A stretch of 64,000 bases of DNA from Flavobacteriales bacterium (GCA_011526365.1 WTIO01000065.1:1-64000); one strand, 5' to 3'; shown: positions 26,044-36,061, numbered from the stretch's first letter. The notes: generated by a model not told the origin, from the letters alone. Numbers and translations are program-made.

Positions 26044-27126
26044 ATGAAAAACCTCATTTATTTATTTCTTACAAGCATAACACTACTTTTAATAGGCTGT
26101 AAATCCCAGTATCCTGATTTAGAACCTGGAATTTATGCCGATCTTCAAACCGATAAAGGAAATATACTGCTCCAATTGGCGGTGGAAGAGACCCCAGGAA
26201 CAGTGGCAAATTTTGTAGCCCTCAGTGAAGGAAACCACCCTATGGTGAGCGAAGAATTTAAAAAAAAACCCTATTATGAGGGGATTATATTTCACCGCGT
26301 AATTGCTGATTTTATGATTCAAGCTGGCGATCCTACCGGTACGGGGTCAGGCGGTCCTGGCTACACTTTTGATGACGAAATAACAGCCCTCAAACACGAT
26401 GGCCCTGGTGTGTTATCTATGGCCAATAGAGGGCCAGCAACCAATGGCAGTCAGTTTTTTATCACCCACAAAGCCACACCATGGTTAGATGGAAAACATA
26501 CCGTTTTTGGTAAAGTGGTAAAGGGACAAAAAGTTGTCGATAGTGTACAACAAATGGATGCCATCAATAAAATGGAAATCATACGTGTTGGAAAAGAAGC
26601 CAAAGCCTTTGATGCACCCAAAGCCTTTGAGGAGTTTTTAGCTGGGGCAGAAGAACGAAAGCGTTTTGCCGAAGAAAAACGACAAGCCATAAGCGCCACC
26701 TCCCTAGCAAAATTTAATGCTCAAAAAGAAAAGGCGAAAACTACTAAAAGTGGCCTACAATACGTAGTAACCAAAAAAGGAAATGGCCCACGGGTAACCA
26801 AAACCAATAAAGCCCTCACCCATTATGCCGTGTATTTCGCCAGTGGCGAACTACTAGAAACCAGCAAACTAGAAACAGCTGAGGCGTTGGATGTAGTAAA
26901 TACAGCACGAAAAAATGCCGGACAATACCTTCCAATCCCCGCTGACTGTTCTCCCAATGCCCAAATGATTGAAGGCTTTAAGGAAGGCCTTCGTCTCTTA
27001 CGTGTAGGCGATCAAGCTACGCTATTTTTACCTTACAATTTGGCGTATGGAGAAAATGGAAATTCGGGCATCCCACCCCGCTCTGATTTGATTTTTGAAG
27101 TAGAAATTGTAGAGCTGATAGAATAA
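26044..27126 (+). CDS. Cyclophilin-FKBP fusion peptidyl-prolyl isomerase lipoprotein
   Basis: This 360-residue protein has lipobox LIGC (Cys19). The first domain (about 30-185) is a cyclophilin: [39 protein letters not shown] and [14 protein letters not shown] helical linker rich in Lys and Glu (about 195-235) leads to a C-terminal FKBP-like domain (about 237-360) ending in [20 protein letters not shown]. The two unrelated isomerase folds are in one chain. It follows gldI by six bases. It should act as a periplasmic foldase anchored in the membrane. Confidence 0.92.
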   Translation: MKNLIYLFLTSITLLLIGCKSQYPDLEPGIYADLQTDKGNILLQLAVEETPGTVANFVALSEGNHPMVSEEFKKKPYYEGIIFHRVIADFMIQAGDPTGTGSGGPGYTFDDEITALKHDGPGVLSMANRGPATNGSQFFITHKATPWLDGKHTVFGKVVKGQKVVDSVQQMDAINKMEIIRVGKEAKAFDAPKAFEEFLAGAEERKRFAEEKRQAISATSLAKFNAQKEKAKTTKSGLQYVVTKKGNGPRVTKTNKALTHYAVYFASGELLETSKLETAEALDVVNTARKNAGQYLPIPADCSPNAQMIEGFKEGLRLLRVGDQATLFLPYNLAYGENGNSGIPPRSDLIFEVEIVELIE

Positions 27127-27128
27127 AC

Positions 27129-28157
27129 ATGTTAAGGCGTACCGCCTTTTTTTGGATTGCAAGCATCCCCATTCAGGGGATGCTTATTGCTTTATACAAA
27201 CAAGCCCCAGAACAACTGAGTGCTTGGTACTCTAACTATATCTTTTTGGGGCTACTGCGATTAAAATCCCCTGTATTTAACAGTCTGCCGTTTTCTTTTG
27301 GTGATGTTGCTTATGGTAGTACAATTGTTTTTTTGTGCTATCAATTGGTCCGCAGCACAAAACATTGGCGCCAACTGCGGTGGTCACAGGTGTGGTCTGT
27401 ATTAGGGGTATTGGCAGCAGTGCATTTTTTCTTTTTAATCAGTTGGGGGTTTAATTACCACAACCCACCCCTGAGCAAACAAAACAAGGTCTCATTACAC
27501 TATACCCCAGAAGCCCTGAAGACCACCCTGGCAACCCTAATTGAACACAGCAATAAATTGCATCAGCAATTGGCTCCCTCAGACACCACTGTCGTACAAT
27601 TTCCCTTTACAAAAAAAGAAATACGTTCCCAGTTTATGCAGCAGTATCCACAAACTGCGGGAATAAAAAATTCCCTTTGGAGTACAGGACTTGGTTATAT
27701 GGGGTACGCAGGGTATTTAAATCCTTTCACTGGAGAAGCTCAGGTAAATGCTAAAATGCCCTTGCCTAGCTATATCACCACAGTGGCCCATGAGCAGGCA
27801 CATCAACTAGGATATGCCAGAGAGCAAGAAGCCAATTATCTTGCCTTTGTGCACTGTATTGAACAAAAGAATCCCTACATACAATACGCCGGTTATATCT
27901 TTGGTTTGCGCTATTGTTACAATGCCTTGTACCAATACAATGTTGAAGAAGCACGTACTTTAAGAGCCAAAATTCGACCGGGTATTCTCAAGGAATATCG
28001 ACAATCACAAGAGTTTTGGGAGGGCTATGAAAATCCGTTGGAACCACTCTTTAAGTCGAGTTACGACAGCTACCTTAAGGCCCAGGGGCAAACAGCTGGA
28101 ATTAGGAGTTATAGCCTGGTGGTAGCCTTTATTGTGGATCATCTTCAAAAAAATTAA
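27129..28157 (+). CDS. DUF3810 membrane protein with HExxH-like metalloprotease motif
   Basis: This 342-residue protein has about three N-terminal TM segments (5-25, 55-75, 90-115). The rest is a probably periplasmic domain. It carries HEQAH at 221-225 followed by EQEANYLAF, the spacing of a gluzincin zinc site (His221, His225, Glu234), with WSTGLGYMGYAGYLNPFTGEA upstream. DUF3810 proteins are predicted zinc peptidases; the substrate is unknown. It begins two bases after the fused isomerase stop, so it belongs to the gldI transcript. Confidence 0.85.
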   Translation: MLRRTAFFWIASIPIQGMLIALYKQAPEQLSAWYSNYIFLGLLRLKSPVFNSLPFSFGDVAYGSTIVFLCYQLVRSTKHWRQLRWSQVWSVLGVLAAVHFFFLISWGFNYHNPPLSKQNKVSLHYTPEALKTTLATLIEHSNKLHQQLAPSDTTVVQFPFTKKEIRSQFMQQYPQTAGIKNSLWSTGLGYMGYAGYLNPFTGEAQVNAKMPLPSYITTVAHEQAHQLGYAREQEANYLAFVHCIEQKNPYIQYAGYIFGLRYCYNALYQYNVEEARTLRAKIRPGILKEYRQSQEFWEGYENPLEPLFKSSYDSYLKAQGQTAGIRSYSLVVAFIVDHLQKN

Positions 28158-28185
28158 TAACCCCAAACAATGCCAATTAAATCCT

Positions 28186-28193
28186 TACATTTA
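28186..28193 (+). promoter_or_regulatory. Candidate -7 box of the amidohydrolase operon
   Basis: TACATTTA differs from TAnnTTTG only in the last base and lies 14 bases before the ATG at 28208. No -33 TTG at the usual distance. Confidence 0.3.
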
Positions 28194-28207
28194 GAAAAAA
28201 TATATTT

Positions 28208-31192
28208 ATGAGAAAACTAATCCTTGGACTCGCCCTGCTGGTGCAAACCACAGTTAATGCGCAAACGTATTTTCCTAAAAATGACGGGGTGAAAACTACC
28301 CCTTCGGTGTACCAGGCCTTCACCAATGCCACCATACATCTCGATGCTACCCAAACCCTTGAAGGGGCTACACTGCTCGAAAAAAACGGAACGGTCATCG
28401 CTGTTGGGAAAAACCTTAACCTTCCAAAAAACACCACTGTTCACAATCTTAACGGCCAACATATTTACCCCTCCTTCATTGAACTGAATTCCAGTTTTGG
28501 GGTGAAAAAACCAAAACGTGTCACAGGTAGTGGCCGCAGTGCTCAGTACGAGCCTTCACGTGTTGGCTACTATTGGAACGACCATATTAAAAGTGACTAC
28601 AATGCCTTACAAGACTTCAACTACGACGGTAAAACCGCCAAAGACATGCGTAAAGCTGGATTTGGCTTGGTAAATACACACAATGCCGACGGTATCCACC
28701 GTGGTACCAGTGTTGTTGTTGCCTTGGCAGACGAACTTCCCGCAGGGGGCCGTATACTATCTGCAAAAGCTGCCGAACACTTTTCGTTTTCGCGCAGTGT
28801 GGCCTCACGACAGTCCTATCCGAGTTCAGTAATGGGAGCTATGGCACTCATTCGTCAGTTTTATTACGATAGTAAATGGTATGCCAACGGGCAATCCACC
28901 ACAAAAGACATGGCCCTTGAGGCTGCAATTGCCCAGCGTGGACTCCCTAAAATCTTTGAGGCAAAAAATAAACTCGATGTCTTACGGGCCGCAAAAATTA
29001 GTAAGGAAATGGGGTTAAACTTTGCCGTGAAAGCCAGTGGCCAAGAATATGAAATACTGGATGAATTGAAAGTTGCAAAGGCCACACTCATTCTACCCCT
29101 TGATTTTCCCAAAGCTTATGACACCAACAACCCCACGCTTTTAGATCAAATTACGCTACGACAACTTCGCTTGTGGAACCAAGCGCCCATTAATCCTGCA
29201 AAAGTATCCAACGCTGGTATCCCTTTTGCGTTCACTAGCACAGGCACTAAATCTGCCAAAGAGTTTATAAACAATGTTCGCTTAGCTGTAAAATATGGCC
29301 TTTCGGAACAAAAAGCACTTGCAGCACTTACTGCAGTTCCTGCCAACATTCTTGGTATGGAAAAACAACTTGGAGCTTTAAAACCCGGGTATCGTGCTAA
29401 TTTCTTTGTGGCTTCGGGACCTGTTTTTGATACTACTTCAAAAATGGTTGCCCACTGGATCGGAGGCAAAAAACACGATATCGCTTCCACTAACAAAGTA
29501 AATATTGACGGCTCCTACACTTTTAATGCAGCTGACACCAATTACACCATGACCATAAGCAACAGTAGTGAAAAAGCCAAAGTACAGTTAAAACAGGACA
29601 GTACTGCGATTAAAACCATTGCGGATTACAGCAGTAATGAGTTAAAGCTACTCGTTCAAGACAAAGCTTCAGACACCTACCTTCGCCTTCGTGCCGATGT
29701 TACCGACAATGGCATTGAAACTGGCACGGGTGTAGGACCTGATGGCAGAGCCATCCGCTGGGAAGCAAGCAAGGAGGATAAGGCTGTAGCATCACAAAAA
29801 AAAGCTGCTAAAACAGCTAACAAACGCGAAATTGTTCCTACAACTTTCCCCAATACAGCATATGGCAACAAAAGCCGCCCAACACCAAAAGTACTGTTGT
29901 TTAAAAATGCCACGGTTTGGACCAATGAAGAAGCAGGTATACTAGAAAATACTGATGTTTTGGTACGTGACGGAAAAATTGCTGCAGTAGGAAAAAACTT
30001 ATCAGATGCAGCTGCCGAAGTAATAGATGTTTCAGGCAAACACCTTACAAGTGGTATAGTAGATGAACATTCCCACATTGCGGCGAGCAGTATTAACGAG
30101 GGTGGTCACAACTCCTCCGCAGAGGTAAGCATAGAGGATGTTATTGACCCTGATGATATAAATATTTTCAGAAACCTCGCTGGTGGGGTAACCACCATTC
30201 AAATTTTGCACGGCTCGGCCAATCCTATTGGTGGGCGTTCTGCGATAATTAAATTGAAATGGGGCGAAACCATAGAAAATATGAAATTTCCAGGCGCTGC
30301 TCCCTTCATAAAATTTGCACTTGGAGAAAACGTTAAACAATCCAACTGGGGAAGCTACAGTAGGTTCCCGCAAACCCGAATGGGTGTAGAACAGGTATTT
30401 GTAGATCATTTTCAACGTGCCAAAGAATACGGTGCTGCATGGAAAAAATACAACGCCTTATCTGCGCGAAAAAAAGCACGTACCCCTGCTCCACGCTATG
30501 ATGTAGAGATGGAAACCCTTCTTGAAATTATTGAAGGCAAGCGTTTTATTTCTTGCCACTCCTATGTGCAAAGCGAAATAAATATGATGATGAAGGTCGC
30601 CGAACAATTTGGCTTCCGTATGAATACCTTTACCCACATTTTAGAAGGCTATAAAGTGGCTGATAAAATGAAAGAGCACGGTGTGGCAGCCTCAACTTTC
30701 TCGGATTGGTGGGGGTATAAATACGAAGTAAAAGATGCCATTCCTTATAATGGAGCCATTATGCACAATGTAGGGGTTAATGTAGCCTTCAATTCTGACA
30801 GTGCAGAAATGTCGCGTCGCCTCAATCAAGAAGCTGCAAAAGCTGTAAAATATGGCGGTGTGTCTGAAGAAGATGCCTGGAAGTTTGTAACGCTGAACCC
30901 TGCTAAAATGCTCCATATAGACGATAAAGTAGGAAGCATAAAGATTGGAAAAAATGCTGACCTTGTAGTGTGGGACAATCACCCTTTATCCATTTATGCA
31001 AAAGCAGAAAAAACAATTGTCGATGGTATCGTGTACTACGATGCTGCTCAACTGGACGCTACCATACAAGCGCAGCAGAAAGAAAAAGAACAACTCATTC
31101 AACAAATGATTCAATTTAAAAGTGAAACTGGTGGTTCGCAGCCCCCACGCAACATGCAAAAACGCTTGTTCCACTGTGAAACAATGGATTAA
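28208..31192 (+). CDS. Secreted tandem-domain amidohydrolase (N-terminal half degenerate)
   Basis: This 994-residue protein has a signal peptide ending TTVNAQT. It consists of two amidohydrolase-superfamily halves. The C-terminal half (about 565-975) keeps the metal site: GIVDEHSHIA (His621, His623), ISCHSY, TFTHILEG and AFNSDSAE, with NPAKMLHIDDKVGSIKIGKN at the end. The N-terminal half has the flanking beta-sandwich and the same fold order, but ELNSSFG stands at the HxH position and the later His and Asp positions are also lost. It probably hydrolyses a cyclic amide or peptide-like substrate in the periplasm; substrate unknown. The 428-residue neighbour starts 11 bases downstream. Confidence 0.9.
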   Translation: MRKLILGLALLVQTTVNAQTYFPKNDGVKTTPSVYQAFTNATIHLDATQTLEGATLLEKNGTVIAVGKNLNLPKNTTVHNLNGQHIYPSFIELNSSFGVKKPKRVTGSGRSAQYEPSRVGYYWNDHIKSDYNALQDFNYDGKTAKDMRKAGFGLVNTHNADGIHRGTSVVVALADELPAGGRILSAKAAEHFSFSRSVASRQSYPSSVMGAMALIRQFYYDSKWYANGQSTTKDMALEAAIAQRGLPKIFEAKNKLDVLRAAKISKEMGLNFAVKASGQEYEILDELKVAKATLILPLDFPKAYDTNNPTLLDQITLRQLRLWNQAPINPAKVSNAGIPFAFTSTGTKSAKEFINNVRLAVKYGLSEQKALAALTAVPANILGMEKQLGALKPGYRANFFVASGPVFDTTSKMVAHWIGGKKHDIASTNKVNIDGSYTFNAADTNYTMTISNSSEKAKVQLKQDSTAIKTIADYSSNELKLLVQDKASDTYLRLRADVTDNGIETGTGVGPDGRAIRWEASKEDKAVASQKKAAKTANKREIVPTTFPNTAYGNKSRPTPKVLLFKNATVWTNEEAGILENTDVLVRDGKIAAVGKNLSDAAAEVIDVSGKHLTSGIVDEHSHIAASSINEGGHNSSAEVSIEDVIDPDDINIFRNLAGGVTTIQILHGSANPIGGRSAIIKLKWGETIENMKFPGAAPFIKFALGENVKQSNWGSYSRFPQTRMGVEQVFVDHFQRAKEYGAAWKKYNALSARKKARTPAPRYDVEMETLLEIIEGKRFISCHSYVQSEINMMMKVAEQFGFRMNTFTHILEGYKVADKMKEHGVAASTFSDWWGYKYEVKDAIPYNGAIMHNVGVNVAFNSDSAEMSRRLNQEAAKAVKYGGVSEEDAWKFVTLNPAKMLHIDDKVGSIKIGKNADLVVWDNHPLSIYAKAEKTIVDGIVYYDAAQLDATIQAQQKEKEQLIQQMIQFKSETGGSQPPRNMQKRLFHCETMD

Positions 31193-31203
31193 AAAAAACG
31201 ATT

Positions 31204-32490
31204 ATGAAATATATCATCACTCTTTTAATTAGTATTTGCACCCTAAGTTATGGTGCAGCCCAGCAAACACCTGGGGCTTCCCAAACCCAGCGTATTGCAA
31301 TTGTTGGCGCCACCGCTCACATTGGAGACGGTACCGTTCTTGCCAACAGCGTCATTGGCTTTACCAATGGAAAAATTGACTATGTAGGAACCGACAAAAA
31401 CAAAGCGGCAGCCTATGACCTTCAAGTTGAGGCCACTGGAAAGCACGTTTATCCCGGTTTTATTGCAACAAATTCACCTCTTGGACTGGTGGAAATAAAT
31501 GCCGTTCGTGCCTCTGTAGACAGTGACGAACTTGGAGACTTTTTACCCCATGTACGCAGTTTAGTTGCCTATGATGCTGAGTCGAAAACTGTGGAAAGCA
31601 TGCGCCCCAATGGGGTGCTTATGGCACAGGTAGTGCCACAGGGCGGAATTATTTCTGGAAGTTCTTCTGTAATGCAACTCGACGCATGGAATTGGGAAGA
31701 CGCAGTACTACGTGCCGATGACGGCATTCACTTGAACTGGCCCCGACCCTTTACTAGAGGCCGTTGGTGGTTGGGAGAAAGCCCCGACTTAAAACCCAAC
31801 AAAAATTACCCCACTACGGTAAAGAAAATTAAAGCCTTTTTTACACAAGCTAAGGCCTACATCAATGATCCCCAACCCAAGCACCTCCCCTACCACGCCA
31901 TGAAAGGAGTTTTTGAGGGGACACAACAAGTTTTTCTTCATGCTCAAAGTGCCAAACAAATTAAAGAAGGCGTACGCTTGCTAAAACAGCTGGGGGTTGC
32001 CAAGGTAGTTGTCGTTGGTGGACATCAGGCAGCAGCGGTAGTAGATTTCCTAAAAGAACACAAGATTTCGGTGGTAATTAGTCAACCGCATCGCCTACCC
32101 CAAAGCGATGATGAAGATCCTAAATACACCTTTAAACTGGCGCGTATATTGCTAGACAATGGAATTACCACAAGCATAGACGTCAGTGGCCGCCTTCAAG
32201 ACATTAGAAATCTTCCGTTTTACGCCGGTAGCTTCGCTGCTTATGGCGTTCCAAAAGAAAAAGCGGTACAAATGCTTACCCATGATGCGGCTGCCATTTT
32301 AGGACTAGAAGACCAACTGGGCACCCTAAGCGAAGGAAAAGATGCTACCCTGTTTATTTCTCAGGGGGATGCCTTAGATATGCGAACAAATATTTTAGAA
32401 TTAGCGTTCATTCAGGGGCGTCAAATTAGTTTGGACACCCACCACACAAAACTTTGGAAGCGCTACTCTAATAAATACGGTGTAAATTAA
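31204..32490 (+). CDS. Exported amidohydrolase-family protein lacking the HxH motif
   Basis: This 428-residue protein has a signal peptide ending SYGAAQQ. It has the amidohydrolase beta-sandwich and barrel layout (YPGFIATNSPLG after the first sandwich strands, and DAAAILGLEDQLGTLSEGKD at the end). At the usual HxH position it reads ATNSPLG, so the first two metal ligands are missing. It resembles the degenerate half of the upstream 994-residue protein and could be its non-catalytic partner, an inference from context. No other fold is suggested. Confidence 0.85.
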   Translation: MKYIITLLISICTLSYGAAQQTPGASQTQRIAIVGATAHIGDGTVLANSVIGFTNGKIDYVGTDKNKAAAYDLQVEATGKHVYPGFIATNSPLGLVEINAVRASVDSDELGDFLPHVRSLVAYDAESKTVESMRPNGVLMAQVVPQGGIISGSSSVMQLDAWNWEDAVLRADDGIHLNWPRPFTRGRWWLGESPDLKPNKNYPTTVKKIKAFFTQAKAYINDPQPKHLPYHAMKGVFEGTQQVFLHAQSAKQIKEGVRLLKQLGVAKVVVVGGHQAAAVVDFLKEHKISVVISQPHRLPQSDDEDPKYTFKLARILLDNGITTSIDVSGRLQDIRNLPFYAGSFAAYGVPKEKAVQMLTHDAAAILGLEDQLGTLSEGKDATLFISQGDALDMRTNILELAFIQGRQISLDTHHTKLWKRYSNKYGVN

Positions 32491-32532
32491 CTCCAAGTTC
32501 CTTAGGGTGCTTGGAAAATATAGGTTGTAAGT

Positions 32533-33333
32533 ATGGCTATGGCACCCATTTCTAGTGTGCATAACCCCTGGGTAAAGCACATCCAAAAGCTACTGCAAAA
32601 ATCTAGAGCACGACGGCAGGAAAACGCTTTTGTGGTTGAAGGAGAACGCGAGTTAGAGCGGGCTTTGGTAAACGGTTACAAACCCCAATCCCTCTTTGTC
32701 CGCGAGGGAGTGGACTTGCCGGTGCACTTCAACAACCTCCAAGAGCAACTTCCCAGTCCGATTGTGTTCACCAACAAGCTATTTGAAAAAATCAGCCTGC
32801 GTTCTGGGGCTTCAAAAGTCTTTGGAATCCTTAACAGCAAACCCCATACGCTGGACACTTTGGGGGCCCTCAAATCGGGGGTGTATTTGATTGCTGTAGG
32901 TGTTGAAAAGCCTGGAAACCTTGGGGCGCTTTTACGTACTGCTGCAGGTGCTGGACTGCAAGGGGTGCTCGTAGTGGATAGCCAAACGGACCTCTACAAT
33001 CCCCAATGTATTCGCAACAGTATGGGAGGCGTTTTCTCAATCCCTATCGCCCTAACGGACACAACTGGTGCATTAGCATTTCTTCAGGAACAGCAGTGTC
33101 CCGTTTTCAGTGCAGCACTTCACCCAAAAGCAAAAAACTATCAAACCACTGCCTATCCCAAACTGTGCGCCCTAGCCGTTGGCAATGAAGCAGCAGGACT
33201 GCCAGAGCAGTGGTATGAACAACCCAGCACCTTAATTGAAATTCCCATGCAGCCCCCCATAGACTCACTTAATGTTTCTGTAGCCGCATCAGTGTTACTT
33301 TACCACATTAGCATGAAACAAAAGGAAAACTAG
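32533..33333 (+). CDS. TrmH/SpoU-family RNA 2'-O-methyltransferase
   Basis: This 266-residue protein has an N-terminal substrate-binding domain (NPWVKHIQKLLQKSRARRQ, then FVVEGERELERAL). The C-terminal SPOUT domain (about 110-260) shows the knot motifs VEKPGNLGALLRTAAGAG, IRNSMGGVFSIPI, AVGNEAAGLPEQW and IPMQPPIDSLNVSVAASVLLY. It should methylate a ribose in rRNA or tRNA using S-adenosylmethionine; the target nucleotide cannot be told from sequence. An ATG six bases in is an equally possible start. Confidence 0.92.
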   Translation: MAMAPISSVHNPWVKHIQKLLQKSRARRQENAFVVEGERELERALVNGYKPQSLFVREGVDLPVHFNNLQEQLPSPIVFTNKLFEKISLRSGASKVFGILNSKPHTLDTLGALKSGVYLIAVGVEKPGNLGALLRTAAGAGLQGVLVVDSQTDLYNPQCIRNSMGGVFSIPIALTDTTGALAFLQEQQCPVFSAALHPKAKNYQTTAYPKLCALAVGNEAAGLPEQWYEQPSTLIEIPMQPPIDSLNVSVAASVLLYHISMKQKEN

Positions 33334-33337
33334 TATT

Positions 33338-33367
33338 TTGGGAGACAAAATCTTTACCCTATCTTTA
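33338..33367 (+). promoter_or_regulatory. Promoter of the Rel/SpoT gene
   Basis: TTG at 33338-33340 and TATCTTTA at 33360-33367 are spaced by 19 bases. The -7 box deviates from TAnnTTTG at its last base. The ATG at 33376 is eight bases further on. Confidence 0.5.
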
Positions 33368-33375
33368 GAGGACAC

Positions 33376-35577
33376 ATGCTAGTGGACGAACAAAAGGAAA
33401 ATAAAGAAATTGCAAAGCAGTATAAGGAACTGCTTCGCATCAGCTATCAAACGCTAAACGAGGAGGATAAAAAACTCATTCGTGTGGCCTTTGATACGGC
33501 TGTTGATGCCCACCGATATCAACGTCGGAAGTCGGGGGAAGCCTATATTTTTCACCCCATTAGCGTGGCCAAAATTGTGGCAGAACAAATAGGTTTGGAT
33601 GCTACCTCAATTGCTGCGGCACTCCTTCATGATGTTGTAGAGGACACCGCCTACACCCTGGACGATATAGAACGCCTTACCACTCCCGAAGTAGCAAAAA
33701 TTGTTCAAGGACTCACCAAAATTTCTAACCTAAAAAAAGACAAAGACATTTCGCTGCAGGCAGAAAACTTTCGCAAAATGCTACTGACGCTAAACGATGA
33801 TGTTCGGGTAATCATCATCAAAATTGCAGACCGCTTGCACAATATGACCACGCTGCAGCATATGGCCGAATACAAACAGGTCAAAATAGCTTCAGAAACC
33901 CTTTTTATTTATGCGCCTCTAGCCCATCGTATAGGGCTCTACAATATCAAAACCGAATTAGAAGACCTTGGCCTAAGGTACACCGATCCTCAACGGTACA
34001 ACAGCATAAAAAATAAAATAGAAGAAACGAAAGAAGAACAGGATCTTTACATTGATCATTTCTCCAGCCTGGTGAAAAAAACCTTGGATAAAGAAGCCAT
34101 CCGCTACGAAATTCAAGGACGCAGCAAATCCATTTTTTCTATTCACCGAAAAATGGCAAAGCAAACCATTCCTTTTGAAAAGGTGTACGACAAATTTGCC
34201 ATTCGCATTATCTACAAGGCGCAGCGGAGAAAAGAAAAGTTTTTTGCTTGGAAAATTTATTCTATCCTTACCGACCACTTTGTCCCCAACCCCACCCGCC
34301 TTCGGGACTGGATTACCGCTCCAAAATCTACGGGTTACGAAGCCCTTCACGTTACTGTGATGGGGCCCGAAAATCGCTGGATTGAAATTCAAATCCGGTC
34401 GGAACGCATGCACGAAATTGCTGAAAAAGGCTACGCTGCACACTTTAAATACAAACAGGGCCAACAAAAAGATATTGGAATTGACGAATGGCTGGATCGC
34501 CTCCGTGAAATCCTTGAAGCCAATACTGGAAATGCGGTGGACTTTGTGAGGGATTTTAAACTGAACCTCTACGCAGAAGAAATTTTTATTTTCACTCCCA
34601 AAGGCGAATTAAAATCCTTACCCAAAGGAGCTACTGCCCTTGACTTTGCCTTTCATGTCCACACCGAAATTGGAATGAAAACACGGGGGGCTCGAGTGAA
34701 TGGGAAATTAGTCCCCCTAAGTCGTGTACTGAAAAGTGGGGATCAGGTGGAAGTGATTACTTCTGAAAATGCTAAACCTACTGCCAACTGGATAAATTTT
34801 GTACAAACCTCTCGCGCACGCACTAAAATTAAATCCTCTCTAAACGAGGAAAAGAAACGCATTGCCGCCGAAGGAAAAGAAATACTAAGGCGAAAACTCA
34901 AGCAGCTTAAAATTATTATTGACGCCAAAAAGGAAAGCTATCTTGTGCGTTATTTTAAGTTGAATACCACCCTGGACCTTTACTACAAAGTGGGTGCCGG
35001 AAGCATAGACAATGTGCAACTGAAAGAATTTGCCAACCATTACAACAATTCTTTTATAAATTTTTTCAAAAAGAAGCTTCGCCCCAAAACCAGTCGCCCA
35101 GCCAAAGAACTTGTAACAACTACAAGCAACCCCAACAAACTGGTTTTTGGCAAAGACAAGCAACAACTGGACTATGTGATTGCACCTTGCTGTAGCCCCA
35201 TTCCTGGTGATGAAGTATTTGGTTTTATTTCCATTAACGAAGGAATCAAGGTTCATAAAATGGATTGTCCCAATGCCCTGGCCTTAAATTCCAATTATGC
35301 CTACCGCATCATAGATGCCCGTTGGGTAGATGACAGTTCCGATGAATTTAAAGCCAAGCTGCTTCTTTCAGGAATCGATAATATTGGCCTGGTCAATGAG
35401 GTTACCAAATTGATCTCCAACAATATGAATGTGAACATCCTTTCTTTAAGTTTTACCGCAGATGATGGTATTTTTGAAGGAAAAATTGATGTAAGCGTAA
35501 AAAACAAAACCCTATTAAACAAATTGGTCGATCGCTTAAAGCAACTTCAGGGAATTGAAAAAGTAACTCGCAATTGA
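33376..35577 (+). CDS. RelA/SpoT-family (p)ppGpp synthetase/hydrolase
   Basis: The 733-residue protein has the full Rel layout. The HD hydrolase domain (about 30-190) includes LLHDVVEDT with His85-Asp86 and ADRLHNM. The synthetase domain (about 235-360) includes YEIQGRSKSIFSIHRKM, DKFAIRIIY and PKSTGYEALHVTV. The TGS domain follows (near 395-460, FIFTPKGELKSLPKGATALDFAFHVH), then a zinc-finger/helical region with CCSPIPGDEV and a C-terminal ACT domain. Both active sites look intact, so it is probably bifunctional and sets the alarmone level in the stringent response. Confidence 0.96.
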   Translation: MLVDEQKENKEIAKQYKELLRISYQTLNEEDKKLIRVAFDTAVDAHRYQRRKSGEAYIFHPISVAKIVAEQIGLDATSIAAALLHDVVEDTAYTLDDIERLTTPEVAKIVQGLTKISNLKKDKDISLQAENFRKMLLTLNDDVRVIIIKIADRLHNMTTLQHMAEYKQVKIASETLFIYAPLAHRIGLYNIKTELEDLGLRYTDPQRYNSIKNKIEETKEEQDLYIDHFSSLVKKTLDKEAIRYEIQGRSKSIFSIHRKMAKQTIPFEKVYDKFAIRIIYKAQRRKEKFFAWKIYSILTDHFVPNPTRLRDWITAPKSTGYEALHVTVMGPENRWIEIQIRSERMHEIAEKGYAAHFKYKQGQQKDIGIDEWLDRLREILEANTGNAVDFVRDFKLNLYAEEIFIFTPKGELKSLPKGATALDFAFHVHTEIGMKTRGARVNGKLVPLSRVLKSGDQVEVITSENAKPTANWINFVQTSRARTKIKSSLNEEKKRIAAEGKEILRRKLKQLKIIIDAKKESYLVRYFKLNTTLDLYYKVGAGSIDNVQLKEFANHYNNSFINFFKKKLRPKTSRPAKELVTTTSNPNKLVFGKDKQQLDYVIAPCCSPIPGDEVFGFISINEGIKVHKMDCPNALALNSNYAYRIIDARWVDDSSDEFKAKLLLSGIDNIGLVNEVTKLISNNMNVNILSLSFTADDGIFEGKIDVSVKNKTLLNKLVDRLKQLQGIEKVTRN

Positions 35578-35588
35578 CCATTTAACCC

Positions 35589-35596
35589 TATCTTTG
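35589..35596 (+). promoter_or_regulatory. -7 box of the Fur-family gene
   Basis: TATCTTTG is a perfect TAnnTTTG match ending four bases before the ATG at 35601. There is no TTG at the right distance, so strength is uncertain. Confidence 0.45.
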
Positions 35597-35600
35597 AGGC

Positions 35601-36053
35601 ATGGAAGTCAAAAAATCAGATCAGGACATAGTAAAGGATGTTTTTACCAACTTCCTGAATCAAAAAGGCCACCGCAAAACCCCGGAGCGCTACGCCATAC
35701 TCTTTGAGATTTACGAAGCGGAAGAGCATTTTGATATAGAGTCGCTCTACATCAAAATGAAAAACAAAAACTACCGGGTGAGTCGTGCTACGTTATACAA
35801 CACAATCGAATTACTTTTAGAATGCGGCCTGGTACGCAAACATCAATTTGGCTCTTCACAAGCCCACTACGAAAAGTCTTTTTTTGACCGCCAACACGAC
35901 CATATCATTTTCACCGATTCGGGAGAAGTAAAAGAATTTTGTGATCCTCGTATTGAAATCATCAAACGCAATATTGAAGATATTTTTGACATCCAAATTC
36001 ACAATCATTCTTTATACTTTTACGGCACCAAAAAAAGCGATACGATTACTTAG
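35601..36053 (+). CDS. Fur-family transcriptional regulator
   Basis: The 150-residue protein has a winged-helix N-terminus ([17 protein letters not shown], then [21 protein letters not shown]) and a C-terminal dimerisation domain. The regulatory metal-site region reads [20 protein letters not shown] (97-116). It keeps HDH and the late Glu but has Phe104 and Ser107 where many Fur proteins have the CxxC structural zinc pair. No C-terminal CxxC is present. It may sense iron, zinc, manganese or peroxide; the sequence does not decide. purA starts eight bases after its stop. Confidence 0.88.
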   Translation: MEVKKSDQDIVKDVFTNFLNQKGHRKTPERYAILFEIYEAEEHFDIESLYIKMKNKNYRVSRATLYNTIELLLECGLVRKHQFGSSQAHYEKSFFDRQHDHIIFTDSGEVKEFCDPRIEIIKRNIEDIFDIQIHNHSLYFYGTKKSDTIT

Positions 36054-36061
36054 CAACAATT

